From Trema orientale (lineage: Eukaryota; Streptophyta; Magnoliopsida; Rosales; Cannabaceae): DNA of 64,000 bases. The notes under the pieces are model-generated. The model saw nothing but the letters and a program-made list of their open reading frames with translations, did not search any database and was not told the origin of the DNA. Location: contig JXTC01000047.1 of NCBI GenBank assembly GCA_002914845.1, positions 892,381 to 956,380 on the forward strand, written 5' to 3'. Both the position numbers and the translations under genes were made by a program. This document shows, piece after piece, positions 61,416-64,000 of this stretch; within the stretch, counting starts at the first letter, position 1, and each line of letters opens with the position of its first letter.

Positions 61416-62198
61416 ATGTCAATCGAAAACCTCGACCCACGAGAGATTGATGGAAAGGTCAATACTGGAACCATCGAAGATTTGGAAGAATTGTCAATCG
61501 ACAAATCATCGAGGGTGTTAAAAATCAGAGTAAAGCTTCAAGAACCCATGCAAGCTGAGCAGGTCGCATTCCTAAAAGTAAATTTGGATGTCTTCGTATG
61601 GCAACATTCAGATACAGTAGGGATTGATCTGAATGTTATGTATCACCGCCTCAATATTGATACAATGAAGAAGCCCGTTCGGCAGAAACGAAGAGAGATG
61701 GATCCAGAACGCTACGTCGCATTGAAGGAGGAAGTTGAGAAGCTGCTCGAAATTGGATTCACCGAGGAATCTTTTTATCCGAACTGGCTTGCAAATCCAG
61801 TTTTGGTAAAGAAACCCAATGGAAAATAGAGAACCTGTATTGATTTCACTGATCTTAATAAATCATGTCCGAAGGACAGTTTTTCACTACCAATAATCGA
61901 CCAGCTTGTAGATACGACGTCCGAATATGAATTGCTGAGTTTTATGGATGCGTATTCTGGATACAACCCAATCCCCATGTACGAGCTAGATAAAGAATAC
62001 ACCTTATTTATCACTGATCGAAGATTATATTACTACAAGAAGATGCCCTTTGGACTTATCAATGCAGGAGCAACTTATCAATGTCTTGTCAATACGATGT
62101 TTATAAAATGAATTAGCAAGACAATGGAGGTGTACGTTGATGACATGTTGATGAAGTCAAAGAAAGCTGAAGATCACGTCAAACACCTTGATGAGATG
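61416..62198 (+). pseudogene. Reverse transcriptase fragment, Tat-like Ty3/gypsy
   Basis: The RT region encodes YPNWLANPVLVKKPNGK, DLNKSCPKDSFSLP, SFMDAYSGYN, KKMPFGLINAGATYQ and the polymerase motif YVDD (62133-62144). Stops lie at 61827-61829 and 62109-62111. Homology ends abruptly at 62198, where the LTR of a Copia element begins, so RNase H and integrase are not contiguous here. The wording of the RT blocks matches non-chromoviral Tat-type elements. Confidence 0.85.
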
Positions 62199-63695
62199 TG
62201 TTAGGAATTGTTAGCCCAAGATTGACAACCCAAGAGGGGTGAATTGAGTTTTAAAACTTTTGGAGAAACTTTTCAACTATTTAAAACCATAAACTACTAT
62301 TTTGAAACCTTCAACATTAATAGCAAACTTATAGCAATAATAGCAAGTATATTAAGCACACTAAATACCAAACACTCAATTAAATAGCTTGCAATAAAGT
62401 AAAGAGTGTAGGGATAGAGAAAGTGTAAACTCAGTTTTTACGAGGTTCGACAAACACGACGGTTTGCCTACATCCCCGGCCCTCGGCAACTTGCTTTGAG
62501 CTTCCACTATTCGGATCAAGATTGTGGGCTTGACCGACTTTTTTACAAACGGAGTGAATTTTTCTTAGGCACACCCTAGCCTTTACAATAGTTTTGACTC
62601 TGGCTCTATCACGCCTAACCTCGGATTGTTTTAACTCCGGTGACAACCTCACCTATACGGATTGTTTAGACAATGGTGCCAATCTCACCAATACTGGGTT
62701 GTTTAGACAATGGTGCCAATCTCACCAATACTCGGGTTATTTATGACTCTGGTGCCAACCTCACCTCACACTCAATGGTTTTATAATGTAAGAGTGAACG
62801 CACTCAAGAACTCTCTTCTCAAAAATAATAAATACAATTTTGACTTAGGAGATTTGAGAACAATACAATATAAATGCTCTAAGATTGGTTCAATATGATT
62901 TGAAAGTTAAAGTTGAGTAAAAGAGAGCTTTTGCACTTAGAAACTGATTGGAAATCAATGTAGGTTCATGTTCTCTTCTTCTAAGTCGTTAAACTTGGCT
63001 CTATTTATAGATATCTTCAAAAACTAGCCGTTTTCGACCGTTACTGGCTGTCTGCCAGAAAAGTGGTCGACCACTTTCAAAGATGGTCGACTATTTTTAC
63101 TAGCCGTTGGAATCTGATAGTGACATTTAGCTCCAACGGTCAAATGGTCGTGCTGTAGTGGTCGACCACCAGTGGTCGACCATTTTAGGACCAGAAACCA
63201 CTGATTGGTTTCTTTGGTTCCTTTTTGGTCAATATTTTAAATCTCATTATTTTCCAAATATTTTATCAGTAAAAATGGACCTTTTGAGGGAATTATGGCT
63301 AGATTAAAAATGATATTAATTTTCAAACTTTTAAAATAAAATAACCATTTTAACCTTAAGATAGTTTGAAAAATCTTTTTAAAAGTATGAGAAAAATCTT
63401 TTGAAAGTATGAGCCAATGCAAAGAGAATTTGTGTGCAATGAACTAAATCAAATACAAGACTAAATATGAATATACCATATCTAAGTATGGCCTTGTATC
63501 TTGATTGTCCATCTTCAAGCTTGATTATAATAACTCTAATATGCATCCATCTTCAAGCTTGATTCCTTGAGCAACTTGAGTTAGAACTTTTAAAGCCATT
63601 TCGCTGCACACTCAAGCTAAATCATTAGTACTAAATCAAATGTTTGTTATCTTCAAAATAAGAGTGAGTAAGATTGAAATCTCAATTTCTCAACA
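62199..63695 (-). mobile_element. 3' LTR of a Copia (Sirevirus-like) element, minus strand
   Basis: The 1,497-bp unit is bounded by TGTTAGGAATTG on the left and CAATTTCTCAACA on the right, imperfect inverted ends with TG...CA. On the minus strand it is preceded by the polypurine tract AAAAAAGGGGAGAT, which identifies it as the 3' LTR of an element transcribed leftwards. A TATA-like CTATAAATAGAGC lies at 63010-62998 (minus). The interior holds a ~41-bp tandem repeat (62657-62743) and several GGTCGACC palindromes. The rest of the element lies beyond the window. Confidence 0.75.
62657..62743. repeat. ~41-bp tandem repeat inside the Copia LTR
   Basis: Two nearly identical copies of GGATTGTTTAGACAATGGTG / CCAATCTCACCAATACTGGG are followed by a third, more diverged copy (GACTCTGGTGCCAACCTCAC). 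Seen directly. Confidence 0.75.
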
Positions 63696-64000
63696 ATCTC
63701 CCCTTTTTTGATGATGACAAACATTGATTTATGAGATAAAAGAAAATATGTAGTAAGGATGTGAAAATATGAAGTTTGACAAGCTTACCTTAATCCTTAC
63801 CATATTTTAAGCTCCGCCTTAAAATATGCTTTGAGAGAGTAAAAGAAACTTTCTCCCCATTTTTAACTCAATTAAACATCATAAGCATATTATGAGAAAA
63901 TTAATAATGTGTGCTAAACAAAGTTCTCCCTTTTAAAATATGCACACTCATAAATGAATCCTTTTATGCTCATTTTCATAAATCAACATACTTCTCCCCC
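63696..64000 (-). mobile_element. Internal 3' end of Copia element with repeated polypurine tracts
   Basis: Adjacent to the LTR is the primary tract AAAAAAGGGGAGAT (63709-63696, minus). Further tracts on the minus strand are AAATGGGGAGAAAG (about 63863-63850), AAAAGGGAGAACTT (63934-63921) and GGGGGAGAAG (64000-63991, at the window edge). They are spaced about 70 bases apart. Multiplied polypurine tracts upstream of the 3' LTR are a reported hallmark of Sireviruses. No coding sequence reaches the window. Confidence 0.65.

Overview
The window is nuclear DNA of a flowering plant, almost certainly a eudicot. It has many-exon genes with GT-AG introns, AT-rich spacers full of MITEs, SINE and LTR retrotransposon remnants, and plant-specific protein families (group IId WRKY, ERF with an EAR motif, DRIP-type RING ligase). 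I cannot name the species; a woody fabid is a weak guess. Three single-base Ns mark unresolved assembly positions.

Seven protein genes are supported, all apparently intact. From left to right they are an MRS2/CorA-type Mg2+ transporter (3773-6806, +, 11 exons), a DRIP-type RING E3 ligase (10733-15017, +, 7 exons), an intronless PRA1 family protein (17205-17789, -), a GABA transporter 1-like amino acid permease (19666-21978, -, 7 exons), SRP9 (26363-29086, +, 4 exons), a WRKY21-like factor (36470-38380, +, 3 exons) and an intronless ERF repressor (48063-48620, -). I reconstructed all exon boundaries from splice sites, reading phase and family conservation. The genes are housekeeping or regulatory loci with no evident shared pathway.

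The spacers hold most of the unusual material. There is a three-copy MITE family with TACGTA-containing inverted termini and 9-bp target duplications (Mutator-like); two hAT-like elements with 8-bp duplications; two PIF/Harbinger-like elements with TTA duplications, one with a 360-bp foldback nested inside; three tandem purine/pyrimidine foldback units; and a tRNA-derived SINE with an 18-bp duplication. There is also a poly(A) retroposon with a 19-bp duplication, a 25-bp micro-insertion that is nearly all poly(A), and several exact tandem duplications.

The right end (about 58.2-64.0 kb) is a degenerate Ty3/gypsy element of Tat-like type. It is interrupted inside its reverse transcriptase by a Copia element in the opposite orientation. 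That element has an LTR of about 1.5 kb bordered by several polypurine tracts, as in Sireviruses, and runs off the window. I found no CRISPR array, intact tRNA or rRNA gene, or clearly new multi-gene system. The best candidates for something undescribed are the MITE families and foldbacks.
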